Positions 1 through 10,971 of a stretch of 40,734 nt of DNA are shown here, one piece after another. A program made the position numbers and the translations under genes. A model generated the notes under the pieces. That model saw nothing but the letters and a program-made list of their open reading frames with translations, ran no database searches and was not told the DNA's origin. The DNA comes from an uncultured Pelagibacteraceae bacterium (GTDB lineage Bacteria; Pseudomonadota; Alphaproteobacteria; Pelagibacterales; Pelagibacteraceae). The DNA is taken from contig CACHXE010000005.1 of NCBI GenBank assembly GCA_902583785.1, forward strand, positions 1-40,734. Direction: 5' to 3'. Within the stretch, counting starts at the first letter, position 1, and the number at the start of each line of letters is the position of its first letter.

Positions 1-355
1 GTTCTGGTGTTTTGTTTAATTTGTGTTTCATGTGTAAAGAGCTTGTAGAAATAAATGTATGTATCCTAAATTTTTTGGCAGATTTTAGTGCCTCGTAACA
101 AGCATCTATATCTTTTTTTGTATGCCTTGCTAATCCAGCTGGAACTGATTTTTTTAAAATTTTGCTTATTGCCGTTACTGCTTCAAAATCTCCCGGTGAA
201 GCAATCGGAAAACCTGCTTCGATCACATCAATTCCTAACTCATCAAAAACTCTGGAAATTTGAATTTTTTCTTCGAGACTCATAGATGCACCTGGAGACT
301 GTTCTCCATCACGCATCGTAGTATCAAAAATTATTATTCTATTTTTATCTTCCAT
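1..355 (-). CDS. leuA: 2-isopropylmalate synthase, N-terminal part (runs off left edge)
   Basis: Catalyses condensation of acetyl-CoA with 2-oxoisovalerate, the first committed step of leucine synthesis. Read on the minus strand from an ATG at 355-353, the frame stays open to base 1 (about 118 residues). It opens with the DRE-TIM metallolyase signature [13 protein letters not shown] at residues 10-22, followed by the expected EAGFP and ARHTKKDID segments. The C-terminal half of a LeuA lies on the opposite strand from about 841 to 1605, so this is one half of a gene split by an inverted join. Upstream on the same strand is the tail of ilvC, which is the order expected for an ilvC-leuA operon. 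The family call is firm; the split is probably not biological. Confidence 0.9.
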   Translation of the reverse strand, partial: MEDKNRIIIFDTTMRDGEQSPGASMSLEEKIQISRVFDELGIDVIEAGFPIASPGDFEAVTAISKILKKSVPAGLARHTKKDIDACYEALKSAKKFRIHTFISTSSLHMKHKLNKTPE

Positions 356-446
356 TTTTCTTTATTTCGGTGTCACGCATAATACAATTTATACGTTAAT
401 TTGCAAAATAATTATTTAAAAATTAAAAAATACGATCCAGATTGGG

Positions 447-2642
<2,196 letters not shown>

Positions 2643-2660
2643 TTTATTGTTATTTAAACA

Positions 2661-3515
2661 ATGGCAACAAGCAGAGATGATTTTGGAATAGCTATTCGCT
2701 CTGCATTATTGCAGAGGGGAGCGCGACAAAAATTTTCTTTATTTGTTTTAATTTTAATTTCTATCGCAATCTTTTTATTAGATTATAGCCAACTAAAACC
2801 TGTAAAAGTATTAAGAAGTGTTATCAATGATGGGGTTTACCGAATCTCAGCAATATCATCTTCTCCAATAAAATTTACATCAGCAACAAAAGATTTTTTC
2901 ATTAATCATTTATTTATTTATGAAGAAAATAAAAAATTAAAAGAGGAAGTTGAGGAACTTAAAAAAAATAAACTTTCTAATTCGTTTCTACAAACACAAA
3001 ACAAAAAACTTCAGGAAGTTGTTCAGATTGAAGAAAAATTATCATTTACCACCGTAGGGGCAAAAATAATGCTGGACAAAAATAGTCCTTATTTGAACTC
3101 TGCGATAATTAATAAGGGTCAAAATTCTGGTATCAAATTAGGTATGCCAGTACTAAGCAAAGGTCATTTGGTTGGAAGAATTGTTGAGGTAAATTTTGTT
3201 TCATCGAGAATTTTACTGTTGAATGATCTTAATAGCAGAATACCAGTTATAGTTTCACCTACCGGAGAACAAGCCATTTTATCGGGCTTAGGAGACCAAA
3301 AACCTAGTTTAGAATATTTACCTGAAAATTTTGAATTAACAGAGGAAAACTCAGTTTATACATCTGGAAAAGATGGAGTATTATTTTCCGGTATCTCAAT
3401 TGGTAAGGCGGTTATCGAAGATAATAGAGCAAAAGTAAAATTATTTACTGATCCTAATCAAATCTTTCTAGTTAATGTTGTGCTTGATAAAGCAACAGAT
3501 TTAGAGGCAATGTAA
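2661..3515 (+). CDS. mreC: Rod shape-determining protein MreC
   Basis: Bitopic inner-membrane protein whose periplasmic beta domains scaffold PBP2/RodA and link them to MreB. Residues 1-24 are cytoplasmic and basic, 25-41 form one hydrophobic transmembrane segment, 87-125 are a lysine/glutamate-rich coiled coil, and the remainder is the beta-rich MreC domain with segments such as VLSKGHLVGRIVEV and SGLGDQ. At 284 residues the length is typical. It lies 18 bases after mreB, and its TAA overlaps the mreD ATG (TAATG), suggesting translational coupling. Confidence 0.95.
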   Translation: MATSRDDFGIAIRSALLQRGARQKFSLFVLILISIAIFLLDYSQLKPVKVLRSVINDGVYRISAISSSPIKFTSATKDFFINHLFIYEENKKLKEEVEELKKNKLSNSFLQTQNKKLQEVVQIEEKLSFTTVGAKIMLDKNSPYLNSAIINKGQNSGIKLGMPVLSKGHLVGRIVEVNFVSSRILLLNDLNSRIPVIVSPTGEQAILSGLGDQKPSLEYLPENFELTEENSVYTSGKDGVLFSGISIGKAVIEDNRAKVKLFTDPNQIFLVNVVLDKATDLEAM

Positions 3516-4030
3516 TGGCAATAAATATTAAAAAATTTAAGAATGATTTACTGCGTCTAGTACCATTGTTATTCCTTATTTATATATGTATTTCAGAATT
3601 TCATACACAATTTTATATGTGGAAAATTTTTTCTTTTAATCTGCAATTCATAATTATTTATTATTGGATTTTAAGAGACCCTTCCATCATAGGTTATGGT
3701 TTCGTATTTTTATGCGGAATGATTAACGATGTTGTTTTAAGTTTACCTTTAGGAACAAGTGCGATTTCTTATCTTTTTGTCTCATTAGTCGCAGCCTATG
3801 TTAGAAATGCTACCGTAAGAAGTACAATGTATACGGATTGGTTTACATTTATCATAGCAATAATAATCGGAAATTTTATTACGTTTTTTCTCCTAACAAA
3901 ATTTACAGAAATAGAAATTGAATATAGTTTGGTATTCTATAATTCTCTGTTCACGTTCATCCTATACCCAGCTTTTTGGTTGATATTTGAATTATACAAG
4001 AGAGCTATATCACTTAGAACTTATGATTAG
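3515..4030 (+). CDS. mreD: Rod shape-determining protein MreD
   Basis: Small polytopic inner-membrane partner of MreC. The 171-residue product has about five hydrophobic segments and the family's GMINDVVLSLPLGTSAISYL stretch (G..nD...s.PlG pattern) near residues 69-88. Sequence conservation in MreD is low, so the call rests on this motif, the hydrophobicity and the position between mreC and PBP2. The start overlaps the mreC stop by one base, and its own stop overlaps the PBP2 start by 8 bases. Confidence 0.88.
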   Translation: MAINIKKFKNDLLRLVPLLFLIYICISEFHTQFYMWKIFSFNLQFIIIYYWILRDPSIIGYGFVFLCGMINDVVLSLPLGTSAISYLFVSLVAAYVRNATVRSTMYTDWFTFIIAIIIGNFITFFLLTKFTEIEIEYSLVFYNSLFTFILYPAFWLIFELYKRAISLRTYD

Positions 4031-5957
4031 ATCAGGCGGAGAAAGTAAAATAAGACTTATTGGAAGAAGGATGTTTATAATTTCTGCAGCAAAAGCTGTT
4101 GTGGTTTTCGGAATAGTTGGAAGACTAATATCTTTACAAATAAACGAGAGTAAAAAATACAAAACTTTATCAGACAAAAATAGATTTCGAGAGTGGAAGT
4201 TTTCACCCCCGAGAGGTTTGATTACAGATTATTATGGAAAAGAAATTGCATCGAACAAACAGGTATATCAACTACATATAATTCCAGAAAATGCTGAAAA
4301 CATTGATATTTTATTTTTTAGATTAAAAAATATTTTAAATTTAACAGAAAAAAATATTGTTAGTTTAAGACGAAAAATTAAATCGCAGAAACCATGGGAT
4401 CCACTTATTGTTTCAGATAATTTAACATGGGCGGAATTTTCAAAAATTAATTTATTTTTACACGAGCTACAAGGAGTAGAACCAGTCGTTTCAGTTGCAA
4501 GATTATATACAGAGCCTTCATCAGCGCATATTATTGGATACGTTTCAAGAGCAAGTAAGAAAGATTTACAAACTAAAGAATATTTAAAAAATAAAATTAC
4601 TACAGGAACCAGTGTTGGTAAAACTGGATTGGAAAACAAACTTGATTCACAAGTTATTGGTGATTTAGGTTTTAAAAGATATGAGGTAAATGCTTATGGA
4701 AAAAGAATTAAAGAAATATCTCTAGACCCTGGAAAACCCGGAAAAAATTTTAGAACAACACTTGATTTAGAAGTCCAAAATTTTGCCTCGGAACTTCTAA
4801 AAGGAAAATCAGGATCAGTATGTGTAATGGATATATATAAAGGAGATGTAGTTGCAATGGTTTCTTCACCAATCTTTGATCCAAATCAGTTTGTTCATGG
4901 GATTAAACAAAAAAATTGGGATAAATTAATCAAACACAGAGATAAACCATTGATAAACAAATCAATATCAGGATTATATCCACCGGGTTCCACAATTAAA
5001 AGCTTGGCCGCAATAAGTGCTTTAGAGAATGATGTTTTCAATCCAAAAAAAGTAATTCATTGCAAAGGGTTTATCGAGCTTTATGGAGAAAAATATCATT
5101 GTTGGAAAAAGAAAGGACATGGATATGTTGATATGCGCGATGGCATCAAACAGTCTTGTGATATTTACTTTTACGAAGTCGCAAAAAAATTAGGTATAGA
5201 TCGACTTGCTGAAACAGCGGAAAAGTTTGGACTAGGCAGACCAGTACTGAATAATTTTATGGAAGAAAAAAATGGCTTAGTTCCAAACACCAAATGGAAA
5301 AAAAGAAATATAGGAAAAAACTGGTATCTCGGAGAAACACTTCACGCAGGAATTGGACAAGGATACTGGCAAACATCCCCTCTACAATTATGTTTAATGA
5401 CAGCACAAATTGCAAATGGTGGTTATAAAATTGAACCCAGAATAATTTTTGATGAGAAACAAGAGGAAAAATTTGATGACCTAAATCAATTTATCGAGAA
5501 CAAAGAAATATTCAAAGGCGATGTTGTAAATCTTTTTGAATTTATTTCAAAATTTAAATATAAAAGTTTATTTAGAAATCCAGAAAATATTAAATTCGTA
5601 CATGATGCTTTATTTGGCGCAACAAATGAACCTAGAGGAACTTCCTACGGTTCTAGATTAACTAAAGATAAATATATCTTCGCAGGAAAGACCGGAACTT
5701 CTCAGGTGAGAAGATTTACGGAAAGACAAAGAGAGTTAGAAATAAAAAACGAAGATCTTCCTTATGAACAAAGAGATCACGCTTTATTCGTAGCTTTCGC
5801 GCCTTACAAAAAACCAAGATATTCTATAAGTGTTTTAATAGAGCATGGAGGATCTGGAAGTAAAGCTGCAGCACCAATTGCAAAAAAAGTAATTAAAAAA
5901 GTTCTAGATAATCACGAGTTAAGAGAAAAACAACAAAAATTAGGAGAATTAACTTAA
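4023..5957 (+). CDS. mrdA: Penicillin-binding protein 2, elongation transpeptidase
   Basis: DD-transpeptidase that cross-links peptidoglycan during cell elongation, working with RodA. From the ATG at 4023 it is 644 residues. It has a short cytoplasmic tail, one transmembrane anchor near 17-38, and a dimerisation domain with the RG-L-D pattern (PPRGLITDYYGKEIASN). The transpeptidase domain carries the catalytic S323-T-I-K326, the second motif S378-C-D380 (PBP2 enzymes often have D instead of N here) and K556-T-G-T. An in-frame TTG at 3987 would add 12 residues lying inside mreD; the ATG is preferred. TAATG overlap with rodA. Confidence 0.95.
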   Translation: MIRSGGESKIRLIGRRMFIISAAKAVVVFGIVGRLISLQINESKKYKTLSDKNRFREWKFSPPRGLITDYYGKEIASNKQVYQLHIIPENAENIDILFFRLKNILNLTEKNIVSLRRKIKSQKPWDPLIVSDNLTWAEFSKINLFLHELQGVEPVVSVARLYTEPSSAHIIGYVSRASKKDLQTKEYLKNKITTGTSVGKTGLENKLDSQVIGDLGFKRYEVNAYGKRIKEISLDPGKPGKNFRTTLDLEVQNFASELLKGKSGSVCVMDIYKGDVVAMVSSPIFDPNQFVHGIKQKNWDKLIKHRDKPLINKSISGLYPPGSTIKSLAAISALENDVFNPKKVIHCKGFIELYGEKYHCWKKKGHGYVDMRDGIKQSCDIYFYEVAKKLGIDRLAETAEKFGLGRPVLNNFMEEKNGLVPNTKWKKRNIGKNWYLGETLHAGIGQGYWQTSPLQLCLMTAQIANGGYKIEPRIIFDEKQEEKFDDLNQFIENKEIFKGDVVNLFEFISKFKYKSLFRNPENIKFVHDALFGATNEPRGTSYGSRLTKDKYIFAGKTGTSQVRRFTERQRELEIKNEDLPYEQRDHALFVAFAPYKKPRYSISVLIEHGGSGSKAAAPIAKKVIKKVLDNHELREKQQKLGELT

Positions 5958-7081
5958 TGTTTAAACCAGGATCGATCCAATCACATTTAAGTATTAGGGA
6001 AAAAATATTGTCTTTAGATTTGATTTTGTTTTTTTCAGTACTAACCCTTGGGATAATTAGCTTTTTTGCTATGTACTCAACAGATGCTGGAGAGTTTGCT
6101 TACCATACCAAAAGCCACATAATAAGATTTATTGTTTTTTTTACTTTATTCATAGTTATTTCATTTTTTAAAACAAACTTTTGGTACAATTGGAGTATAT
6201 TAGTTTATTTAGGAATCCTCATACTTTTGATACTGGTAAAATATTTTGGCTTAACTTCCTCGGGATCACAAAGGTGGCTAAATCTTTATTTTTTAAATCT
6301 TCAACCATCAGAATTAATGAAAGTTGGTTTAATTTTATTTTTAGCTAAATATTATCACAGGATCTCATCAAGTGATGTTAATAAAATAAAATTTCTAATT
6401 CGACCAATTATTGCCCTTATAATTCCTGTTATACTTGTAATTACCCAGCCGGATCTTGGAACAGCTTTTTTAATTGCAATTAGTGGCGCTGTCGTAGTTT
6501 GGCTTGCTGGTGTGAAAATGAAGTTTTTTGCTTATTTAAGTGTAATCTTTTTAGCCGTAGCACCTATCGCAATTTCTTTTCTTAAACCTTATCAAAAGTC
6601 AAGAATTTTGACTTTTATTGATCCAAGCAGAGATCCACTAGGAGCTGGTTACCAAATTACACAATCTAAAATAGCTATCGGGTCAGGCGGATTATTTGGC
6701 AAAGGCTTTTTAAATGGATCACAAAGTTATTTAGATTATTTACCAGAAAAACATACTGATTTTATATTTACATTATTTTCTGAAGAATTTGGTTTTTTTG
6801 GATCATGCTTAGTTTTGGGGCTTTATATTCTTATTACCTGGAGAATGGTAGCAATTGGCAATATGGTTAGAGAAACTTTCTCAAAATTATTTTGTTATAG
6901 TTTTGCAACAGCTTTTTTTGTTTATGTCGCTGTCAATATGGGCATGGTTTTAGGCTTAATACCCATTGTGGGCGCACCCCTCCCAATTCTTTCCTATGGA
7001 GGGTCTTCTATGATGGCAATGATGTTTGGTCTAGGTATAGTAATGGGCTGCAAGATACATCGAGATCATCCTCTAGGATAA
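5957..7081 (+). CDS. rodA: SEDS peptidoglycan polymerase RodA
   Basis: Polytopic glycosyltransferase that polymerises lipid II during side-wall growth, paired with PBP2. The product has 374 residues with about ten membrane segments. SEDS-family hallmarks are present: SGSQRWLNL, the QPSELMKVGL motif, QPDLGTAFLI, YQITQSKIAIGSGGLFGKG, LPEKHTDFIF, and the C-terminal GAPLPILSYGGSSMMA. It is coupled to mrdA by a one-base overlap, as in most rod-shape operons, and is the last gene of the overlapping set before the 92-base gap to the bactofilin gene. Confidence 0.96.
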   Translation: MFKPGSIQSHLSIREKILSLDLILFFSVLTLGIISFFAMYSTDAGEFAYHTKSHIIRFIVFFTLFIVISFFKTNFWYNWSILVYLGILILLILVKYFGLTSSGSQRWLNLYFLNLQPSELMKVGLILFLAKYYHRISSSDVNKIKFLIRPIIALIIPVILVITQPDLGTAFLIAISGAVVVWLAGVKMKFFAYLSVIFLAVAPIAISFLKPYQKSRILTFIDPSRDPLGAGYQITQSKIAIGSGGLFGKGFLNGSQSYLDYLPEKHTDFIFTLFSEEFGFFGSCLVLGLYILITWRMVAIGNMVRETFSKLFCYSFATAFFVYVAVNMGMVLGLIPIVGAPLPILSYGGSSMMAMMFGLGIVMGCKIHRDHPLG

Positions 7082-7130
7082 TTCAACTAAAAATCGTAAA
7101 TTTTAATGAAAAATTTTTAATTCAAAGGTT

Positions 7131-7160
7131 GCATTTCTGTTGATAATTTGCTGATATATT
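7131..7160 (+). promoter_or_regulatory. Possible promoter for the bactofilin gene
   Basis: In the 92-base gap after rodA there is TTGCAT followed 17 bases later by TGATAT, then an AT-rich leader to the ATG at 7174. The match to a sigma-70 promoter is only moderate and AT-rich DNA gives many such matches by chance. Confidence 0.3.
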
Positions 7161-7173
7161 ACAAATTAAAAAA

Positions 7174-7641
7174 ATGTTTGGATCAAAAAAAACAGATACA
7201 CCAAGACCAATAAATGACAGCGGAAGATCGCAGATAAGCGAAACGTTTTCATTGGAGGGTACTTTAAGAACTTCTGGCGCTATTGATATTGCTGGATTAG
7301 TTAAAGGAGCAGTTTACACAAACGATTTAATTATTAAAGAAACAGGATCAATTATAGGTCCTGTTGAAACAGACAAAATAGAAATTTACGGTCATCTCGA
7401 AGGTAAAATTGTAGCCAGATCTATTGTAATTGGAAGCTCTGCAGTTGTTAAGGGAGACATTTTGTTTAGTGAAAGCTTAAAAACAGAAGAAGGTGCTGAT
7501 ATAAATGGTTACCTTAAAAAAACTGAGAGCACTAGCCTAGAAGCTGCTCAAGATGAATTTAAATTAGACACGATAGAAACGAAAGAAAAAGAAAAAGAAA
7601 AATCCAAAAAAGGCCGTCCAAAAATAGTTGCTAGCAACTAA
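7174..7641 (+). CDS. Bactofilin family cytoskeletal protein
   Basis: Bactofilins form nucleotide-independent polymers on the inner membrane and recruit cell-wall or stalk enzymes. The 155-residue product has a short charged N-terminus with the family-like SxISxxFSLEGTLRTSG entry, then a right-handed beta-helix core (about 20-118) with regularly spaced glycine/valine turns such as G-LVKGAVYTNDLI and G-HLEGKIVARSIVIG, and a charged Lys/Glu tail. The length is normal. Placement directly after rodA fits a role in envelope morphogenesis. Confidence 0.9.
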   Translation: MFGSKKTDTPRPINDSGRSQISETFSLEGTLRTSGAIDIAGLVKGAVYTNDLIIKETGSIIGPVETDKIEIYGHLEGKIVARSIVIGSSAVVKGDILFSESLKTEEGADINGYLKKTESTSLEAAQDEFKLDTIETKEKEKEKSKKGRPKIVASN

Positions 7642-7700
7642 CCAAAAGCAGTACAATCTATCACAGTTAAATCATATATTTTTTGATTTAAACTGAAATT

Positions 7701-8948
7701 ATGTCAGACAAAGCATGTGCATCAGTGGGGATCGTTGGAGCTGGTATTCAAGGAGTTTGTACAGGTCTTCAATTACTAAAAAAAAATATACCCACAACAA
7801 TTTTTGATCGAAATAATCCCGGATCTATGGCCTCATATGGAAATGCAGGACATTTTTCCCCTTACGCAGTAGTTCAACTGAATAGACCAGATATTTTATA
7901 TGACGTTCCTAAAATGCTTATGAGTTCATCTGGACCTTTAGCGCTCAAATGGAACTATATTCCAAAAATGCTACCATGGATTTTCCAGTATTTGAAAAAT
8001 TGTAACCAAAAATCAATGCTTCACACAGCTAAGTCTATGAACCAAATTTTAAGTTTATCAATGAATGCTTATGAGGAAATCTTTCAAGAGATTGATATGA
8101 CTAATTTGATAGAACAAAAGGGAATAATTTATGTATGGACAAATAAAAACATTAAAAGCAGAAAGTTAGAGATAAAAATTAGAAATGATTTAGGTGTAGA
8201 ACAAAAAATATTAAGTGTAAAAGAAATTTTAGATTTAGAGCCAAATTTAAAGCCAGTTTTTTCAGGAGGATGCTTTTATGATTACGCCTATCACGCAAAA
8301 GATCCACAAGGTATTGTAAAAAAAATATTTGAACTTTTCTTAAAAATGGGGGGAAAATTTATTAAACAAGATGTCAAATCTGTTAACCAAACCAATAATT
8401 ACAAAACAATTATTAAAACAGATGAAAAAGATTATGAATTTGAAAAATCAGTAATTGCTTGTGGTGCATTCTCAAAAAAACTTACCGATCAGCTTGGAGA
8501 AAAAATTCCACTTGATACAGAGAGAGGTTATCATGTTCATTTCAAAGGAATGGAAAATTTATTAAGTAGACCTGTTATTTTTTTAGATAGAGGTTTTGGT
8601 ATGACGCCGATGAACCAAGGTTTACGAGCAGTTGGAACAGTTGAATTAGGTGGATTAAAAAACCCTATTTCAAAAAAAAGAATTCAATATATTGTAAACT
8701 GTGCAAAAGAACTTCTACCACAACTTGGTGATCATGAAGATGAGTGGTTAGGGTTTAGACCTACCTTACCAGATTTCTTACCAGTAATTGGTCCTTCAAA
8801 AAATAACCAAAATATCATTTATGCTTTTGGACATCACCACCTTGGCTGGACACTTGGAGCAATAACAGGAAAAATCGTTTCTGGAATTTTAGCTAATGAA
8901 AAAACAAACTTAGATTTATCTCCATATAATTCTTTAAGGTTTAGATAA
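7701..8948 (+). CDS. DadA-type FAD amine/amino-acid oxidoreductase
   Basis: A 415-residue flavoprotein of the DAO family (FAD-dependent oxidoreductases acting on D-amino acids or secondary amines). The dinucleotide-binding motif G13-A-G15-I-Q-G18 opens the protein and is followed by TIFDRNNPGSMASYGNAGHFSPYAV, where the S-x-GNAG pattern is typical of DadA-like enzymes. The C-terminal FAD-contact region is RPTLPDFLPVIGPS then FGHHHLGWTLG. It probably donates electrons to the respiratory chain, with a D-amino acid or related amine as substrate; the substrate cannot be read from sequence. Its stop overlaps the start of the hydroxyacid dehydrogenase gene (TAATG), so the two are likely co-translated and may act in sequence. 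Confidence 0.82.
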   Translation: MSDKACASVGIVGAGIQGVCTGLQLLKKNIPTTIFDRNNPGSMASYGNAGHFSPYAVVQLNRPDILYDVPKMLMSSSGPLALKWNYIPKMLPWIFQYLKNCNQKSMLHTAKSMNQILSLSMNAYEEIFQEIDMTNLIEQKGIIYVWTNKNIKSRKLEIKIRNDLGVEQKILSVKEILDLEPNLKPVFSGGCFYDYAYHAKDPQGIVKKIFELFLKMGGKFIKQDVKSVNQTNNYKTIIKTDEKDYEFEKSVIACGAFSKKLTDQLGEKIPLDTERGYHVHFKGMENLLSRPVIFLDRGFGMTPMNQGLRAVGTVELGGLKNPISKKRIQYIVNCAKELLPQLGDHEDEWLGFRPTLPDFLPVIGPSKNNQNIIYAFGHHHLGWTLGAITGKIVSGILANEKTNLDLSPYNSLRFR

Positions 8949-9898
8949 TGATTAAGGTTGCAGTTTTGGATGATTATCAGAATGTTTTTAAAGAATTCAT
9001 TGATATTGAAAAGTACCAAAACAAATATTCTTTTAAGATTTTTACCAATCCCTTTCAAACTGAAGATGAAGCAATTTTGGAGCTAGAAAATTTTGATGCC
9101 ATATTTGCTATGCGAGAAAGAACAAAAATATCTAAATCAGTAATATCTGGGTTGAAAAATTTAAAATATATTATGACAAGCGGTATGAGGAATAAAGCTA
9201 TAGATTTAGAAGAAACAAAAAAAAGAAATATTACCGTTTGCGGAACTGAAATAAATTCCAACCCGACTGCCGAGATAACTTGGGCTTTAATACTTGGTTT
9301 AATAAGAAATATGAAGCAGGAAGTAGATAATATGTTTCAAGGATATTGGCAAACAACTATTGGTCTTGAACTAAAAGGAAAAATTTTAGGTATTATAGGT
9401 TTAGGAAAAATAGGATCACAAGTTGCAAAAATTGGCAAAGCCTTTGGAATGCAAGTTGTTGCTTGGAGTGAAAATCTTGATTTATCTAATGCTAATAAAC
9501 TTGGTGTATTACCAATTAGTAAAGACGAATTATTTAAACAATCAGACATCATTTCATTGCATGTAGTTTTAGGAGATAAATACAAAAATTTAATTTCTGA
9601 AAAAGAACTTCAACAAATGAAAAATTCCTCATTTTTAATTAATACATCCAGAGGACCTGTAATAAATGAGAAAGATTTGGTAAAAGCTTTAGAAGATGAT
9701 GTAATCGCTGGAGCAGGACTAGATGTTTATGATATTGAACCACTTCCTCAAGATCATAAACTTAGATTTCTGCCAAATGCCCTATTACTTCCTCACCTTG
9801 GCTATGTAACTGAAGAAAACTATTCTATTTTCTTTAGTCAAATGATCGAAAATCTTGACTCTTGCTTAGAGGGTAAGCCGAAAAGACAGTTAAAATAA
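8948..9898 (+). CDS. D-isomer-specific 2-hydroxyacid dehydrogenase family protein
   Basis: NAD(P)-dependent oxidoreductase interconverting 2-keto acids and D-2-hydroxy acids. The 316-residue product is of usual length. The nucleotide-binding motif G151-L-G-K-I-G156 is followed by a Rossmann fold. The catalytic triad expected for the family is visible: R235 in NTSRGPV, E264 in DVYDIEP and H283 in LLPHLGY. The motif is GLGKIG rather than a full GxGxxGxxxA, but the alanine follows at 160. Coupled to the upstream DadA-like gene, it could reduce the keto acid that enzyme releases, or oxidise a hydroxy acid in the opposite direction. The exact substrate is unknown. Confidence 0.87.
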   Translation: MIKVAVLDDYQNVFKEFIDIEKYQNKYSFKIFTNPFQTEDEAILELENFDAIFAMRERTKISKSVISGLKNLKYIMTSGMRNKAIDLEETKKRNITVCGTEINSNPTAEITWALILGLIRNMKQEVDNMFQGYWQTTIGLELKGKILGIIGLGKIGSQVAKIGKAFGMQVVAWSENLDLSNANKLGVLPISKDELFKQSDIISLHVVLGDKYKNLISEKELQQMKNSSFLINTSRGPVINEKDLVKALEDDVIAGAGLDVYDIEPLPQDHKLRFLPNALLLPHLGYVTEENYSIFFSQMIENLDSCLEGKPKRQLK

Positions 9899-9982
9899 AG
9901 AAAACTATCAGTTGTATTTTTAATGATAATTTAAGTATATTTATCCACAGTTTTGTGTTTGATTCGTTTTAGAGAGGAAGAG

Positions 9983-10360
9983 ATGAATAGAATACTTGTT
10001 TTATTAACTTTTGGTTTATTTTTAACTGGTTGTTACTCCAGCTCTTTAACTATGGTTGGTCCCGCAACAGGAGTGGCCTCTGGTAAAATCTCAGAAACTG
10101 CAACCTCAACTTCAATCAACTATTTAGTAAAAAAACAAACAGGAAAGACTCCTATCGAACACGTTTTAAGCGAAAGTCAAATCAAAACCGTTGAAAAGCA
10201 AAAGGCTAAAATTAGTCCATGCAACCTCCAGAAAAATAATAAGCTTTGTTCTGTTCTGAACACTAGAATAGAGAAAACTAGAAAACAACTTATGGGTTTA
10301 AATTTGCAAGCAAGAATAGAACAACAGCATAAAAAGATTTTTTCTAAATCAAAAAAATAA
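9983..10360 (+). CDS. Small lipoprotein with GPA-G...TGKxPIEH motif, copy 1
   Basis: Predicted 125-residue lipoprotein of unknown function. The start chosen is the ATG at 9983, preceded by a good AGAGGAAG ribosome site; an earlier in-frame TTG at 9953 would spoil the signal peptide. Residues 1-16 are a hydrophobic signal ending in the lipobox LTGC, with the lipidated cysteine at 17. Mature protein begins CYSSSLTM, then VGPATGVASGKIS, and INYLVKKQTGKTPIEHVL, followed by a lysine-rich tail with two cysteines (CNLQKNNKLC). The next gene is a clear paralog. No family name is recognised. Confidence 0.78.
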   Translation: MNRILVLLTFGLFLTGCYSSSLTMVGPATGVASGKISETATSTSINYLVKKQTGKTPIEHVLSESQIKTVEKQKAKISPCNLQKNNKLCSVLNTRIEKTRKQLMGLNLQARIEQQHKKIFSKSKK

Positions 10361-10387
10361 AAAATTAATACAACCATAAGTTTACAT

Positions 10388-10397
10388 TTCACGTGAA
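10388..10397. promoter_or_regulatory. 10-bp perfect palindrome between the lipoprotein genes
   Basis: TTCACGTGAA reads the same on both strands and lies about 60 bases upstream of the second lipoprotein start, with a half-site-like TTTTCACGCG immediately downstream. It could be an operator, but a 10-bp palindrome can occur by chance. Confidence 0.2.
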
Positions 10398-10458
10398 TTG
10401 TTTTCACGCGCCAAAGATTATCTTTTAAAATATTTACTTTGTGTTATGTCCAAAAGAT

Positions 10459-10923
10459 ATGAATAAATGTCTAAGTTTTTTAATTTTACTTATTTTATTA
10501 CCTGGTTGTTATCAATCCTCTTTAACTTCAATGGTAAATGTAGCAGGACCAGCTGCAGGCGCTTCACAAGGTAGAGCAATTTCATCAACAATTTCCTCTG
10601 GAATAAGCTATGGCGTAAAACAAAAGACCGGCAAATATCCTATTGAACACATTATTAAAAGAGAAAAAGAGAAAATTACAAATAAAGTTGTATCATTGGG
10701 TGGAGAAGCAAAAAATAAATCTTTAATTATAAAAGATAAAATTGTTAAATCTTCACAAATGCTTCTTGATAAAAAAGAAAGTTCAAAAGCTTACGAAAAA
10801 GATAGGGGAAAAACGCCAAAATTTCGTTGGGTTCTCCATGTAAAGGAGATAAAAAATACTACCCATAAAGAAACATTTGTAGCAAACAAGCCTAGATATT
10901 CATATTCGTCTAAAGAAAAATAG
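10459..10923 (+). CDS. Small lipoprotein with GPA-G...TGKxPIEH motif, copy 2
   Basis: Predicted 154-residue lipoprotein paralogous to the preceding gene. The ATG at 10459 is preferred to an in-frame GTG at 10441 because it gives a compact signal peptide with lipobox LPGC and cysteine at 17, exactly as in copy 1. The shared mature pattern is CY-SSLT, AGPAAGASQGRAISS, ISYGVKQKTGKYPIEHII, then a long basic tail unlike copy 1. Location is predicted to be the outer or inner membrane, facing the periplasm. The function is unknown. Confidence 0.76.
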   Translation: MNKCLSFLILLILLPGCYQSSLTSMVNVAGPAAGASQGRAISSTISSGISYGVKQKTGKYPIEHIIKREKEKITNKVVSLGGEAKNKSLIIKDKIVKSSQMLLDKKESSKAYEKDRGKTPKFRWVLHVKEIKNTTHKETFVANKPRYSYSSKEK

Positions 10924-10971
10924 ACCTTTTTAATCATTTAAATCTAACTTAAGTTATCATATTCTAAAATC

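Noticed and set aside
88..285. Open frame of 65 residues on the plus strand
   Set aside because: It is antisense to clear LeuA N-terminal coding sequence and has a low-complexity leucine-rich translation.
3987..4022. TTG start extending PBP2 by 12 residues
   Set aside because: The extension lies inside mreD and adds nothing family-like. The ATG at 4023 gives a normal cytoplasmic tail.
4268..4639. 123-residue minus-strand frame inside mrdA
   Set aside because: Antisense shadow of PBP2 coding sequence.
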